Source: Bradyrhizobium sp. B097
Lineage (GTDB): Bacteria > Pseudomonadota > Alphaproteobacteria > Rhizobiales > Xanthobacteraceae
Assembly (NCBI RefSeq): GCF_038957035.1
Contig: NZ_CP152412.1
Coordinates: forward strand, 7,498,501-7,562,500
Length of the DNA stretch: 64,000 nucleotides
Direction of reading: 5' to 3'
How positions within the stretch are numbered: the first letter of the stretch is position 1; each line of letters begins with the position of its first letter. The notes under the pieces are model-generated. The model was not told the DNA's origin. It searched no databases and saw nothing but the letters and a program-made list of their open reading frames with translations. The position numbers and the translations under genes are program-made. Positions 8,556 to 17,400 of this stretch are shown piece by piece.

Positions 8556-8891
8556 ATGCCAACCCCACACAATCCCCCTGCCGCCGTTCGGCGAGCCATG
8601 CGCAAGCTCGGCGCGGACATCCACGATGCCCGCCGGCGCCGGCGGCTGCCGATGGCGGTGGTGGCCGAGCGCGCCTTCACGTCGCGCTCGACCCTGCAAA
8701 GAGTCGAGGCTGGGGACACCAACGTGAGCATTGGCATCTATGCGGGCGTCCTTCAGGCGCTTGGTCTGCTCGATGGTCTGAGCAAGATCGCCGACATCAG
8801 CAACGACAGCATCGGACAGGCGCTGGCCACCGCCGAATTGCCCAAGCATGTCCACCTCAAACGCAAGACCCGAGCCTCACGAGATGGCTGA
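8556..8891 (+). CDS. hipB: HipB-type antitoxin (XRE family)
   Basis: The 111-residue protein has a Cro/C1-type HTH at about residues 15-70 (KLGADIHDARRRRRLPMAVV, then SRSTLQRVEAGDTNVSIGIY). It would bind and neutralise the HipA kinase encoded next and repress the operon. AAGG precedes the ATG at 8556 by about 6 bases. Its stop overlaps the hipA start by 8 bp, as is usual for hipBA. It runs opposite to the surrounding conjugation genes and begins right where the OLD nuclease pseudogene breaks off, so the pair was probably inserted. Confidence 0.85.
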   Translation: MPTPHNPPAAVRRAMRKLGADIHDARRRRRLPMAVVAERAFTSRSTLQRVEAGDTNVSIGIYAGVLQALGLLDGLSKIADISNDSIGQALATAELPKHVHLKRKTRASRDG

Positions 8892-10131
8892 CTTCGAGGT
8901 GCATATCGATCTGGGCGGCCACACGCGTCCTATCGGACTGGCGAGGAGCAATCGCGTTCGCGGCGCGGAGACCATCCTTTTCGAGTATGACGGCTCATGG
9001 CTCGACGACGCTGACCGGTTCTCGCTGGAGCCAGCCCTCGCCCTGACGCGCGGCACCTTCGTTCCCGCTGCCGGCCTCGCGACTTTCGGCGCCATCGGCG
9101 ACTCCGCGCCCGATACCTGGGGCCGCCGTCTCATGCAGCGCGCCGAACGCCGCCTCGCCGACCGCGCAGGCCGTGCCGTCCGCACGCTTGCTGAAAGCGA
9201 TTACCTGCTCGGCGTCCCCGACGAGACGCGGCTCGGCGCACTCCGATTCCGCTGGGTCGGCGAAGACACCTTTCAGGCGCCGATCCGCGGCGGCGTACCG
9301 GCCCTAATCGAACTCGCCCGGCTTCTCCAGATCACCGAGCGCATTCTCCGGGACGAGGAAACGGACGAAGACCTTCAGGTCATCTTCGCGCCCGGCTCCT
9401 CCCTTGGCGGCGCACGGCCAAAGGCATCGGTCATCGACCAGCACGGCAACCTCTCCATCGCCAAGTTTCCAAAAGAGACCGACGACTACAGCATGGAGAC
9501 CTGGGAGGAGATCGCGCTGCAACTGGCCGGCCAGGCCGGCATCGCCACCCCGCAACACGAACTCATCGAAGTGGCCGGCAAGGCGGTCATGCTATCGCGA
9601 CGCTTCGATCGTGACGGTGCGACCCGCATCCCCTTCCTGTCCGCGATGGCGATGATGGGCGCCAAGGACGGCGAGCATGGCAGCTATCCGGAGATTGTCG
9701 ACGCTCTCGCACAGCATGGCGCGCAGGGAAAGACCGACGCCCATGCCCTCTATCGGCGCGTCGTCTTCAACGTGCTGATCTCCAATGTCGACGACCACCT
9801 GCGCAATCACGGCTTCCTCTGGCTGGGAAAGGCCGGATGGTCACTGTCTCCGGCTTATGATCTCAATCCCGTGCCAACCGATGTGAAGGCGCGCGTGCTG
9901 ACCACAAACATCGATCTGGACGAAGGCACCTGCTCGCTCGACCTGCTTGAGGCCGCGTCAACGTACTTCGGGCTGACACTGGCGCAGGCCCGGACGATCA
10001 TAAGGGAGGTCGCAACGGTCACCGCCACATGGCGCAACATCGCCAAGGCAATCGGCGCCCGGCCGGCCGAGATCAACCGCATGGCAAGCGCGTTTGAGCA
10101 CGACGATCTTCGGCGAGCGCTGGCGCTATGA
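8884..10131 (+). CDS. hipA: HipA-type serine/threonine kinase toxin
   Basis: The 415-residue protein is a full-length HipA-like kinase; family members phosphorylate aminoacyl-tRNA synthetases or related targets and cause growth arrest. The start at 8884 is the ATG overlapping the hipB stop. The N-terminal HipA_N region runs to about residue 110. The Gly-rich loop is in PGSSLGGARPKAS, the ATP lysine in LSIAKFPKE, the catalytic aspartate and asparagine in NVDDHLRNHGF, and the metal-binding aspartate in LSPAYDLNP. All key residues are present, so it is probably active. Which target it modifies cannot be told. Confidence 0.88.
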   Translation: MADFEVHIDLGGHTRPIGLARSNRVRGAETILFEYDGSWLDDADRFSLEPALALTRGTFVPAAGLATFGAIGDSAPDTWGRRLMQRAERRLADRAGRAVRTLAESDYLLGVPDETRLGALRFRWVGEDTFQAPIRGGVPALIELARLLQITERILRDEETDEDLQVIFAPGSSLGGARPKASVIDQHGNLSIAKFPKETDDYSMETWEEIALQLAGQAGIATPQHELIEVAGKAVMLSRRFDRDGATRIPFLSAMAMMGAKDGEHGSYPEIVDALAQHGAQGKTDAHALYRRVVFNVLISNVDDHLRNHGFLWLGKAGWSLSPAYDLNPVPTDVKARVLTTNIDLDEGTCSLDLLEAASTYFGLTLAQARTIIREVATVTATWRNIAKAIGARPAEINRMASAFEHDDLRRALAL

Positions 10132-10314
10132 CCAGAACGTTCCTTCACAGCTTTGATCCACCAGCGGCAAGTCCTGTCGCTTACGACACCGGCGAGCCCC
10201 CTACGAGCTATTGTCGATCTCAGACTCGAAAGCGTCACCGACATTGTGCCGCAGTTTGTCTGAGATCACGCACATCAGAGTTCGACTGGCGCTCACTGGA
10301 GTCACATGCTCAAG

Positions 10315-10520
10315 TTGGTAGGCCGAGAATTTCACTTGGCTACGGAAGCAGAAGCGCTTCACGCAGGAAAATTCGCCGAGGCTCCGGCTTTACTCAGCAT
10401 TATATCGGCGGTTTGGAGCGTGGACGACGCAATCCGGCGGTGGTGACCTTGTCCGAACTCGCCAGTGCGTTAGATGCTAGCCATGTCGACCTTATCTCGC
10501 CTGGTGAAAATTTTGCAGCC
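10315..10520 (+). pseudogene. XRE-family HTH remnant with frameshifts
   Basis: Plus-strand reading gives LRKQKRFTQE in one frame (from about 10339) and GFTQHYIGGLERGRRNPAVV in another (from about 10390). Joined by single-base changes after GAAAA and GCT they make a normal XRE helix-turn-helix, continuing LSELASALDASHVDL. No start codon or full-length frame survives. The remainder of 10132-10606 shows no gene. Confidence 0.65.
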
Positions 10521-10606
10521 GGCCCAAAGCCTAAAGCGAAAACCATCGCCGTCGTGGACTTTAGATTGATCGTCTGGCGCGCCGCCTTGCTGTTGGCTGA
10601 AGAAGG

Positions 10607-10640
10607 AGCCCCGCCCGAGTTGCGCGGGCGGGGCTTTGAT
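10607..10640 (-). terminator. Hairpin terminator after the DUF736 gene
   Basis: An 11-bp perfect stem, AGCCCCGCCCG (10607-10617) with CGGGCGGGGCT (10625-10635), lies 7 bp past the DUF736 stop. On the minus strand it is followed by a pyrimidine-rich tract (CCTTCTTC). It probably ends the DUF736 transcript. Confidence 0.65.
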
Positions 10641-10646
10641 GGTGTG

Positions 10647-10967
10647 TCACTCGCCGCTCTTGCGCGGCCGCGACCAGAGCAGGTTGTAGCCCTCGCCACC
10701 TTCATCGTCGAACAGGTTGGCGTAGATCGGTGCGTTGAACGAGGGATCGTCGAGCTTGAGTGAGAGGTAGTCGCGTCCTTCTTCGGAGCGCTTCGCCCAG
10801 GCGGCCCCGATTTCCGCGCGGCCCACATAGATGCGGTGACTGGGAGCGTTGTCGTTGGAGCGGTTGGTCTCGGCGACGATGCGGACGCCCTTGGCCTGCA
10901 GGCTCAGGGTGATGATCTCGCCCTGGAAATCGTTGCCGACCTTCTTGAAAGAACCGATGTTAGCCAT
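10647..10967 (-). CDS. DUF736 family protein
   Basis: The 106-residue protein matches DUF736, a small beta-rich family found on rhizobial conjugative elements: MANIGSFKKVGNDFQGEIIT at the start, RIYVGRAEIGAAW, and SLKLDDPSFNAPIYANLF near the end. Function is unknown; members have been noted beside partition and conjugation genes. The start at 10967 has AGGAG 8 bases upstream. A hairpin terminator follows the stop and a long inverted repeat lies about 110 bp upstream of the start. A fragment of a second, inverted copy lies at about 11,450. Confidence 0.9.
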   Translation of the reverse strand: MANIGSFKKVGNDFQGEIITLSLQAKGVRIVAETNRSNDNAPSHRIYVGRAEIGAAWAKRSEEGRDYLSLKLDDPSFNAPIYANLFDDEGGEGYNLLWSRPRKSGE

Positions 10968-11061
10968 GTCACTTCTCCTGTTGTGTTTCGAGCCCGCGAC
11001 CACCGCGGCCTCGATGGCGATCTAGAGGCCAAGGACGATCGGCGACGCACCCGCTGTTGCG

Positions 11062-11154
11062 GGCCGGAGCGCAGCGGAGGACGCCGTTGTGGCGACTTTC
11101 TTGTCTCGCGAGGAATGGGCGCAGCCCAGGGGAAGAAAGTCGCATCAACGGCGT
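11062..11154. repeat. Structured repeat module A upstream of DUF736
   Basis: GGCCGGAGCGCAGCGGAGG (11062-11080) is followed by a 22-bp inverted repeat with two mismatches, 11081-11102 and 11133-11154, around a 30-bp loop. The same lead-in and a similar inverted repeat occur at 13151-13278 upstream of the DUF2493 gene. It may be a structured RNA or a regulatory or mobile palindromic element. Confidence 0.6.
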
Positions 11155-11449
11155 TGCGGCTCAGACGATCGAGGCGAAGCCGGTCTTTGGCCAGATCCAG
11201 CCATCAACGAGGCCACGTGCGTCCGCGTGCTCAACCGCAATCTCGGGAGAACGTGGCGTAGCTCGGTTGTGCTGAGCAAGAGGCCCGAACGAAATCCGGC
11301 AGAAAAAGAAACAATCTGCAGCAAAGGGCGGTATTGTCTCCGAGGAATAACCAAGACACGCGGCTCCGCCGCGGCTGAGTGGGCTAGCCGAAATGCTTGC
11401 GGTTGGTGGAAGCGCTTCGAAGAGGACTGCCCCACCCCGTTCAGGTCCC

Positions 11450-11515
11450 GATCATCCCTCGTTTCAATGCGCCGATCTATGCCAACCTGTTCGATGATGA
11501 AGGCGGCGAGCGATC
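11450..11515 (+). pseudogene. Inverted fragment of a DUF736 gene
   Basis: About 60 bp on the plus strand reads IPRFNAPIYANLFDDEGGE, nearly identical in protein to residues 80-97 of the DUF736 product encoded on the other strand at about 10,700. At DNA level the copies differ by several silent changes, so this is an old, inverted partial duplication. It overlaps the end of the membrane-protein frame at 11477. The stretch 11155-11449 shows no gene. Confidence 0.7.
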
Positions 11516-11995
11516 ATCCCCGCGCCTGGCGCCCGTAAGAATTGGTCGTGAGGGCCTGCCCACCAGCCCGGCCTGCTCGAACGCGCCGGACTCCGTAAAT
11601 GCGGTCAAGCGCACCCACGACGCGCCGCCGATGTAAAGCGCCCCCAGGCAAGCAAACACCTCCCGCCAGGCCAGCGAAGGCACCCCGATCTGGGACAGGG
11701 CCGACACAACATGGTAGCCGGCAACAGCGGCTGGAACTGCGAATGCGCTCGCGATAGCGAAACGCAAGGTCAAGGATCGAGTGCTGGCGACGGCGGCCTG
11801 ACCGAAGACAAGCGCCATCGCGCCGCCGGCTGTACCGATAAGCAATGCGCCGGCCACGCCGGCGCCGCCTTGTAATGCCGTCGTCCCGATACTCAGCGCA
11901 AGAAAGAACGGCAGGGCATGCACCGCGAGCGCGAAGATCGCCCAGCAGAACAAACCGATTCCGAGTGTGTTGAGAACAAGCCCAAAGGCGAGCAT
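11477..11995 (-). CDS. Small multi-pass membrane protein
   Basis: The 172-residue product has about four hydrophobic segments (near residues 3-22, 27-60, 75-95 and 105-125), for example LVLNTLGIGLFCWAIFALAV. It is unrecognised by function, but proteins like this recur between the DUF736 and DUF2493 genes of such elements. The ATG at 11995 has GGAG 8 bases upstream. The last 20 or so residues run through the inverted DUF736 fragment, so the natural C-terminus has probably been replaced after residue ~150 by out-of-frame fragment sequence. It may act at the cell envelope during transfer, but that is a guess from position. Confidence 0.65.
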   Translation of the reverse strand: MLAFGLVLNTLGIGLFCWAIFALAVHALPFFLALSIGTTALQGGAGVAGALLIGTAGGAMALVFGQAAVASTRSLTLRFAIASAFAVPAAVAGYHVVSALSQIGVPSLAWREVFACLGALYIGGASWVRLTAFTESGAFEQAGLVGRPSRPILTGARRGDDRSPPSSSNRLA

Positions 11996-12134
11996 GGTGG
12001 TGGCTCCATGTGCATGGATTTACCCATCGCGCCTTCCACCACCACCATGGCGCAAATCCGCTCTTAGAGCCGAAACGAGGCGGAGTTGCGGCGCCTGCAA
12101 CTCCGCTTTGATGCCAAGGGCGAGCAGGCGGCGC

Positions 12135-13058
12135 TCACGCGCCGCCGAACCTCCAGACAGGGATGCCGAGCCGCTTGGCCTTGTCGGCGAGGTTGTCCTG
12201 GATTCCCGTACCCGGAAAATGCATGACGCCAATCGGCAGGAGTTCGAGCATCGCGTCGTTGCGCTTGAAGGGTGCGGCCTTGGCATGTTTCGTCCAGTCG
12301 GGCTTGAAGGCGATTTGAGGCACTTTGCGATTGTTCGCCCATTTGGAGGCGATCAGTTCAGCGCCTTTCGGGGAGCCGCCATGAAGCAGAACCATGTCGG
12401 GATGTTTGGCGTGGACCTTGTCGAGGCGATCCCAGATCAGGTTGTGATCGTTGAAATCAAGCCCCCCGGTGAGTGCAATCTTCGGTCCTGGAGGTAACAT
12501 GACCTCGGTCTCGGCGCGGCGCCTGGCGGCGATGAAGTCACGGGAATCAATCATCGCTGCGGTCATCGTGCGGTGGTTCACCAGCGATCCCGATCGGGGA
12601 CGCCAGGACGAGCCCGTGTGAGTTTCAAAGCGTTCCAGGGCCTGGTCGCGGAACAGTTCCAGGCAGTTGCGACGCTCGATGAGCGTGAGACCTTCGGCCG
12701 TCAGGCGCTCGAGTCCGACCGATTGCACCTCGGAGCCGTTTTGCTCAAGCTGGCTCTTGCGCTGCGCCTGTTCGTTGTCGTCGAGCTGGCGACCGATGCG
12801 GTCGACAGCGCGATGGAACAGGTTGACGGTCGACCAGAGCAGATCGTCAAGGTCCGGCTCAAGCCGAGTATCGCTCAACGTGGCAACCAGGGCATCAAAG
12901 ATGTCCGCGACGGCGCCGGCGATGATCCGGCCCTCGGGAAGGGGCCGTGGATCTGGTTGGTCGTCGAAGGGGCGATAGCCGTAGAGTTGTAGCTCGGCGA
13001 GAACGTGATCGGTTTGAGATGCGGCATGCGGCGGTTCGATGTCGTCACGGTCGGTCAT
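12135..13058 (-). CDS. DUF2493 (SLOG-fold) protein
   Basis: The 307-residue protein has a C-terminal DUF2493 domain, part of the SLOG/Rossmann-like superfamily that binds nucleotides. The domain begins at GPKIALTGGLDFNDHNLIWD and continues with MVLLHGGSPKGAELIASKWA and PFKRNDAMLELLPIGVMHFP, the usual Gly-rich nucleotide-binding and DxD-like features. The N-terminal 190 residues are helical and charged and seem specific to element-borne versions. The start at 13058 has AAGGA 8 bases upstream. It belongs to the conserved block DUF736, membrane protein, DUF2493, primase, helicase, ParB. Its role in the element is unknown. Confidence 0.85.
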   Translation of the reverse strand: MTDRDDIEPPHAASQTDHVLAELQLYGYRPFDDQPDPRPLPEGRIIAGAVADIFDALVATLSDTRLEPDLDDLLWSTVNLFHRAVDRIGRQLDDNEQAQRKSQLEQNGSEVQSVGLERLTAEGLTLIERRNCLELFRDQALERFETHTGSSWRPRSGSLVNHRTMTAAMIDSRDFIAARRRAETEVMLPPGPKIALTGGLDFNDHNLIWDRLDKVHAKHPDMVLLHGGSPKGAELIASKWANNRKVPQIAFKPDWTKHAKAAPFKRNDAMLELLPIGVMHFPGTGIQDNLADKAKRLGIPVWRFGGA

Positions 13059-13150
13059 GGCGGGGAATCCTTTGCCGGAAGCGGCCGCGCCCATCGCGGC
13101 CTTCGTGGCGATCACTCAGACGGCGGGCGGAACGGGCCAGAACCCGATAG

Positions 13151-13278
13151 GGCCGAAGCGGCAGCGGAGGATGGCGCAGCCCGGCTATTTTGCTTCGCGA
13201 TGCAAAGCGCGCGGGCCAGAAAGAATAATGTGTCTTCTCATCGCCGGCGCGCGGCGGAAAATAGCCGGGCGCAGCCAT
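13151..13278. repeat. Structured repeat module B upstream of DUF2493
   Basis: GGCCGAAGCGGCAGCGGAGG (13151-13170) precedes an imperfect 21-bp inverted repeat, 13171-13191 with 13258-13278, around a 66-bp loop. It shares its lead-in and layout with module A at 11062-11154 although the stem sequences differ, so the stems appear to have changed while keeping pairing. The whole gap 13059-13392 holds no gene. Confidence 0.6.
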
Positions 13279-13392
13279 TGCCGGCCCGCACCCGCCTGCC
13301 GTCCGATCGCCCTCTAGAAGGCCGAGGTCGTGTCCTCTTCCGGCATTGATCCTCTCGCGACCGACAACGACGACGTCGAAATGCCGGAGCTA

Positions 13393-14451
13393 TTACGCGA
13401 CCACTGTCCACCAATGCAGGAAGCGGACGACGTCCTCTGGTACGAGTTGAAGCCACAACGCCGCTCGGAGGCTCTCAAGACCGCAGATGTGCAGATCTTC
13501 GTTGAAGTCCCCCAGCCGGGGCGATAGTACGACCGCTTCGATGCCGGCGTCTTGCGCACGCCGGGTGAGGGTTGCCTGCACAGCATCTCCGGCGGCGTCG
13601 GCATCGCGGGCGATGTAGAGCCGACGCAGGCCCGACGGCAGCAACATGGCTGAAAGGTGATTGGCCGACAGCGCTGCAGCCACGGGCAAGGCCGGCAATG
13701 CGTAACGCAGCGATAGCATCGTCTCGATACCCTCGCCGGCCGCGAGCACGTCGTCCACCACGCCGAAGCGAACGGCGTTGCCGAGCAGGTCGCCCATGGC
13801 GCGTCGTGGCGTGTCGATCGGAGCCTTGCCGAGCCGCACGCGATCAAACCCGGCCGGGTCAAGCCAGGTACGGTGCACACCAGTGATCCGTCCAGCGAGG
13901 TCTGTGACGCAGGCGATCATCGCCGGCCAGGTTTCGGCCGGCAAATGCTCGTCCGGCCGATAGTAGCAACGAGGATGGAAGCGGAGACTTCCGCCATGGT
14001 GGATGCGGGCTATTCCGCGACGCCGCAAATACCTTTCAACTACCGTTCCGTCGATTGGGCGCGACATCGCAAAGAGCCGTCGGGCGGCTTGCTGCGATCC
14101 AGTCGACGCACGCGAACGCATGGGTTTCGGGGCCGATTTCTGCTCGCAACGAGGCAGTTTCAGAAACCGCCGCGCTTCCTCGGCGACCTCGCGGAAATCG
14201 CGGAAACTCCGGCATTCGCGGATGATGTCGAGGAGATCGCCATGCTCCCCGGTTGCGGCATCGGTCCACTTGCCGGCGGCGCCCTTCGGCGATTCCAGGA
14301 GCCGCACGAACAATGAACGGCCCGGGGTGTTGTGGACGTCGCCGACCACCCAGTACCGCCCCGCCCGCTTGCCGTTGGAGAGATAGTGTCGACACACCGC
14401 CTCGGCCTCGCGCGCAAGCCGGCGTGCCAGTTCGGAAGCATCGCGAGACAT
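13393..14451 (-). CDS. Toprim-domain primase-like protein
   Basis: The 352-residue protein resembles the toprim-type primases of rhizobial and Mesorhizobium conjugative elements, which may prime the transferred strand. The N-terminal part (SELARRLAREAEAVCRHYLS, then GRYWVVGDVHNTPGRSLFVR) resembles the DUF7146-type segment. The toprim domain at about residues 225-330 has the acidic glutamate in AAGEGIETMLSL and the DxD motif in YIARDADAAGD. The start overlaps the helicase stop (TGATG), so the two are probably translated together. A normal zinc-binding N-terminus is absent, as in other members of the group. Confidence 0.85.
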   Translation of the reverse strand: MSRDASELARRLAREAEAVCRHYLSNGKRAGRYWVVGDVHNTPGRSLFVRLLESPKGAAGKWTDAATGEHGDLLDIIRECRSFRDFREVAEEARRFLKLPRCEQKSAPKPMRSRASTGSQQAARRLFAMSRPIDGTVVERYLRRRGIARIHHGGSLRFHPRCYYRPDEHLPAETWPAMIACVTDLAGRITGVHRTWLDPAGFDRVRLGKAPIDTPRRAMGDLLGNAVRFGVVDDVLAAGEGIETMLSLRYALPALPVAAALSANHLSAMLLPSGLRRLYIARDADAAGDAVQATLTRRAQDAGIEAVVLSPRLGDFNEDLHICGLESLRAALWLQLVPEDVVRFLHWWTVVA

Positions 14452-17400
14452 CACGCGGCCTCCCGATCACTGATGCGCGCAACAGGATAGGTGCCGAGCA
14501 CGTTCGAAAGGATCTCGACGCCCTTCCCGTCCGCGGGCACGAACATCCGCAGCTTCCAGGAAATGATCTCCCCAAAGAGGCCGTAAGCCCGGAGGCGATC
14601 GCGCATCGTATCGTTGAATCCCGACAGCTCGATGCGGTACGCGCCCATGACCCGAACGCGGCGAAGCTTAAGTCCTTCCGCGAGATCAATGACGGTCCGT
14701 CCCTCCATCAGCGCGGCAAAGGCAGCGTTGGGCGTCAGCGCGGGCGCCTGCGCAGCAAGGAGATTTGCGACCCAGCTAGCCGAAACCTTGCGACCGATGA
14801 TGCGTTCGCCGGCATCAGTCTGAAGCCGATAGACGCGGGTCGATTCGTTCGGCAGCCGCTTCCAGATGGGTAACAGCAGGCCCGCCACGACATGGAGCGT
14901 GCTTTCCGTGAACTCGGGAATCTCGGCAAGCTCCGCTAGCCAGGCCGCGGCAAAGCATTGATGGTCCGCCTGGGCCCAGTGGCTTTCCGTCATTATGCCC
15001 AGAGGGACCGTGTGCTGCTCCATCGGCCGGATCAGGCGAACGCGCTGTTCGATGTCACCGTCGTCGAGCATCACGCTGGCCGCCGGGACCTGCACGGCGG
15101 CGCGCGCCGACCGCTCATTGACCAGCAGGACAGCACAGCGATCGGAAAGACGATCGAGAGCGTCATCCAGCCGCATAGGATGGTTCCGCTGACGCTGGAT
15201 GATCGTGAGCAGCCGGGCCTCGGCGCAGGTAGCCGGATGGATATAGATCGTCCGCCGGTCGGTAACGACAAAGCTCTCGGCGCGGAGAGTTTCCAGCCCG
15301 ACATCATAGGCGCCGGACGCAACCGCACCCTCGATCCGAGCGGTCAGGAGCTGCTCGAAAACGGTGAACAGGATATTCTGAAGCTCAACGGTAAGCGCGA
15401 GCAATCTGTTCAGGAAGGTCGTGATCGGCGGCAGATCATCCCTGAGCCCATTGGCATCGGTCAGCTTAAGGCCGGTGGCATCCTCAAACCTTTCGAGCGA
15501 ACATCCTTCGACCTTGCCCCGCACCAGCAGCGTGTAGAGTTGGCGCAACGCATCGCGCCCGTACGGGCTTTCGAGATTGTCCTCCGGCCGGAACAGGCCC
15601 TGCCCCCCGGTCTGGCGCTGACCGCGGGTGATGGCACCTAGCGTGTCGAGCCGGCGGGCAATGGTGCTGAGAAAGCGCTTTTCGGCCTTCACGTCGGTTG
15701 CGATGGGACGAAACAGCGGCGGCTGCGCCTGGTTGGTCCGGTTGGTCCGGCCGAGCCCCTGGATCGCGGCGTCGGCCTTCCAGCCGGGCTCAAGCAGATA
15801 ATGGACGCGCAGGCGACGGTTTCGGGCCGACAGTTCGGCGTGATAGCTCCTTCCCGTGCCGCCTGCGTCGGAGAACACGAGAATGCGCTTCACATCATCC
15901 ATGAAGGCCGAGGTCTCGGCGAGGTTGGCCGAACCGGCGCGGTTTTCGACCACGAGCCGGTCGCCCTTGCGGACGACGCGTCGCGAGCGGCCGGTCACTT
16001 CGGCGACCATGTCGGCGCCGAACCGCTGCACGACCTGGTCGAGCGCGCCGGGTACCGGCGGCAGCGAAGCGAGCTTCTCGATCAGACGGTCACGGCGGGC
16101 GACAGCTTCTCGACTCTCGACCGGCTGGCCGTCACGGTAGACAGGCCGGGAACAGAGATTGCCCTCCGAGTCGGTGAAAGGCTCGTAGAGCTGAACCGGG
16201 AAGGAATGGGCGAGATAGTCGAGCACATACTCGCGAGGGGTAATGTCAACCTGGACGTCGCCCCAGTCTTCGGTCGGGATCTCAGCGAGCCGGCGCTCCA
16301 TCAGCGCCTCGCCCGTTGAGACGATCTGGATGACGACCGCATGGCCCGCTGCGAGATCGCGCTCGATCGAGCGGACCAGCGAGGGCGTCTTCATCGAAGT
16401 CAGAAGATGACCGAAGAAACGCTGCTTGGCGCTTTCGAAAGCGGATCGCGCTGCCGATTTCGCCTGCCCGTTGAGCGTTCCGGTTTCGCCGGTGATGTTG
16501 GCGGCCCGCATCGCCGCGTCGAGGTTGTTGTGGATGATGCCGAACGCATCGGCATAGGCGTCGTAGATGCGAACCTGCTCCGGTGTCAGCTGGTGCTCGA
16601 CGAGATCGTACACGACGCCCTCGTAAGAGAGCGAGCGGGCCGCGTAGAGCCCAAGCGCCTTGAGATCGCGCGCCAGCACCTCCATGGCCGCGACACCACC
16701 ATCCTCGATCGCTTCGACGAACTCGGCCCGCGTGGCGAACGGGAAATCGGTGCCGCCCCAGAGGCCGAGGCGTTGGGCATAAGCGAGGTTGTGCACCGAG
16801 GTGGCGCCCGTGGCCGATACATAAAGAACGCGCGCGTTCGGCAAGGCGTACTGGAGCCTCAGGCCTGCGCGTCCCTGCTGAGAGGCCGCCTGGTCACCGC
16901 GCTCGCCCTTGCCGCCGACCGCATTTTGCATGGCATGGCTCTCGTCGAAGACGACCACTCCGTCGAAGTCGGAGCCCAACCATTCAGCGATCTGCCTGAC
17001 ACGCGAAAGCCTGTCGCCACGCTCGTCGGTTCGCAGCGTAGCGTAGGTGGCAAAAAGGATACCTTCCGAAAGCCGAATCGGGGTGCCCTGGCGAAACCGC
17101 GACAAGGGCGTAACAAGCAGGCGCTCCATGCCGAGTGCCGACCAGTCGCGCTGCGCATCTTCGATCAGCTTGTCGGATTTGCTGATCCAGACCGCGCGGC
17201 GGCGGCCCTTGAGCCAATTGTCGAGCAGGATGCCGGCGACCTGCCGCCCCTTGCCCGCCCCGGTGCCATCGCCGAGAAACCAGCCGCGGCGAAAGCGGAC
17301 GGCATTCTCGGCGTCGTCGCGCGCGGCCGCTACAACGTCAAACGTCGGGTCGACTGTCCAGGAGCCCGTGAGAAACTCGGAATGCGCTTCGCCAGCATAG

